A DNA stretch of 64,000 nucleotides from Pseudomonas sp. ADAK13 (lineage in GTDB: Bacteria > Pseudomonadota > Gammaproteobacteria > Pseudomonadales > Pseudomonadaceae). The notes beneath the pieces were generated by a model that had not been told where the DNA came from, searched no databases, and saw nothing but the letters and a program-made list of their open reading frames with translations. The translations under genes and the position numbers were made by a program. Below are positions 63,036 to 64,000 of the stretch, piece after piece. The stretch lies in the NCBI RefSeq assembly GCF_012935715.1, contig NZ_CP052860.1:4278001-4342000 (forward strand), read 5' to 3'. The first letter of the stretch is position 1. Each line of letters starts with the position of its first letter.

Positions 63036-64000
63036 ATGGCAACACGTCGCGAATTCATCAAACAGGTATCGGTGGTCGCCACCCTGGGCGCCGCCGTGTC
63101 CGTCGGGCTGGGCTCGCGCTGGGCACAGGCCGCCACCCAGGGCCACTGGTTCATGCCCGACGAAGGCGAAAAACATCAGCAGGCGTTCATTGCCTTTGGC
63201 GCGCAGGAGGCCATTCACGAGGACTTTACGCCCGACGTGCAAGCAGCCCTGGGCCGGATCGCCCGCGCCATCGCTCGTCACGAGCCGGTGACCGTGTTCT
63301 GTCGGGAAGAGGAGCGAGCGCTGGCTGAAGAAAAATGCGGCACCCGCAACACCACGTTTGTGGTCACCGAACTGGATGACATCTGGATGCGTGACACCGG
63401 CGCCAATTTTGTCATCGATGGCCAGGGCGGGCTGGGTGCCGTGGATTTCAATTTCAACGGGTGGGGCAACAAACAGCAGCACGCCGAGGATGCGCAGGTG
63501 GCTGCCCTGGTCACCGAAGTCGCCGAGGCCCGGCCGATTCGCAGCGAACTGGTGGGCGAGGGCGGGGCTATCGAGGTGGACGGCCACGGCACCGGGATCA
63601 TGACCGAGAGCAGCTGGATCAATGGCAACCGCAACCCCGGCTGGAGCAAGGCCGAGGTGGAAGCAGAGCTGAAGGCACGCCTGGGCCTGCGCAAGATCAT
63701 CTGGCTGCCGGGCATCAAAGGCCAGGACATCACCGATGCCCACGTCGATTTTTATGCGCGTTTCGTCAAGCCGGGCGTGGTGATTGCCAACCTCGACACC
63801 GACCCCGAGTCCTATGATCACAAGGTCACGCTGGCGCACCTGGACATTCTCAAGCAGGCCACCGACGCAGACGGTCGGCCGCTGCAGGTGCACACCGTGT
63901 CGCCGCCGCTTAATCCACGCAAGAGCCGTTTCAACCGGAACAATCCGGATTTTGCGCCGGGGTATATCAACTACTTTGTCATCAATGGGGCAGTGATTGC
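63036..64000 (+). CDS. Tat-exported agmatine deiminase-family protein (3' end cut off)
   Basis: First 321 residues of a second agmatine deiminase-like enzyme. Unlike aguA it has a twin-arginine signal (MATRREFIKQVSVVATLGAA, RR at positions 4-5, cleavage near AQAA), so it should be periplasmic. The fold text is kept: ELDDIWMRDTGANF, NFNGWGNKQQH, GEGGAIEVDGHGTG, GQDITDAHVDFYARF. The catalytic Cys near the C-terminus would lie beyond the window. It shares modest similarity with aguA but is clearly diverged. It follows the binding protein by 20 nt in the same operon. Confidence 0.92.
   Translation, partial: MATRREFIKQVSVVATLGAAVSVGLGSRWAQAATQGHWFMPDEGEKHQQAFIAFGAQEAIHEDFTPDVQAALGRIARAIARHEPVTVFCREEERALAEEKCGTRNTTFVVTELDDIWMRDTGANFVIDGQGGLGAVDFNFNGWGNKQQHAEDAQVAALVTEVAEARPIRSELVGEGGAIEVDGHGTGIMTESSWINGNRNPGWSKAEVEAELKARLGLRKIIWLPGIKGQDITDAHVDFYARFVKPGVVIANLDTDPESYDHKVTLAHLDILKQATDADGRPLQVHTVSPPLNPRKSRFNRNNPDFAPGYINYFVINGAVI

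Overview
The window is chromosomal DNA of a fluorescent pseudomonad, most likely the Pseudomonas fluorescens group. The evidence is a high-GC, densely coding sequence, paired REP elements (REPINs) of two families in intergenic gaps, Pseudomonas-typical families (DUF3509, DUF3309, the N-acetylglutaminylglutamine amide locus, a two-domain polyphosphate:AMP phosphotransferase), and gene order that I recall from P. aeruginosa (prmB-aroC-MFS-mtnD; fumC-DUF2059-bolA-trhO-DsbA-ABC-rbdA). No integrase, transposase, prophage or CRISPR array was seen. Gene functions rest on motifs and family recognition by eye; no search was run.

Layout. 1-6.7 kb: the 5' part of an isochorismatase-type hydrolase, prmB, a membrane-anchored unknown, an exported alpha/beta hydrolase, aroC, an MFS carrier and an acireductone dioxygenase (mtnD) in what looks like an eroded methionine-salvage operon. 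6.9-11.7 kb: a HTH-only LuxR regulator, DUF3509, a FATP-type acyl-CoA synthetase, an ankyrin protein, an unknown, a PLDc_N membrane peptide and ogt. 12-16.1 kb: an LTA-synthase-like phosphoglycerol transferase, a DUF3309 peptide too short for most gene callers, a short-chain dehydrogenase, a CsrA/Rsm regulator whose ribosome binding site lies in a hairpin loop, and a YheU protein. 16.2-21.1 kb: the osmoprotectant operon asnO-ngg-M42 peptidase. 21.3-26.1 kb: a 1,597-residue toxin/effector-like protein with leucine-rich repeats and a NEL-type E3 ligase end. 26.1-31 kb: mnmC, pap and a thiolase. 31.03-31.86 kb: an 827-bp nested inverted repeat with a REPIN at its axis.

31.9-42.3 kb: a DMT carrier, fumC, a DUF2059 protein, bolA, trhO, a DsbA-like thiol protein, an ABC exporter, the c-di-GMP enzyme rbdA and a TenA-like protein, followed by a separate diguanylate cyclase (42.4-43.3 kb). 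43.4-50.7 kb: a CoA-dependent catabolic island (MFS carrier, acyl-CoA dehydrogenase and IclR regulator facing enoyl-CoA hydratase, 3-hydroxyacyl-CoA dehydrogenase and class III CoA-transferase) with two copies of a likely IclR operator between the divergent arms. 50.7-54.8 kb: LysR divergent from DoxX-pirin-pirin-SDR. 54.8-59 kb: a lipoprotein glycerophosphodiesterase, tRNA-Asn with its own promoter and terminator, a stand-alone Ada zinc domain and a prolyl oligopeptidase. 59-64 kb: LysR divergent from an agmatine operon (aguA, aguB, a polyamine-type binding protein and a second, Tat-exported agmatine deiminase cut by the window end).

The points most worth a second look are the NEL/LRR giant protein, the eroded mtn locus with changed metal-ligand residues, the nested 827-bp palindrome, the csrA start-site hairpin, the IclR operator pair, and the periplasmic/cytoplasmic pair of agmatine deiminases.
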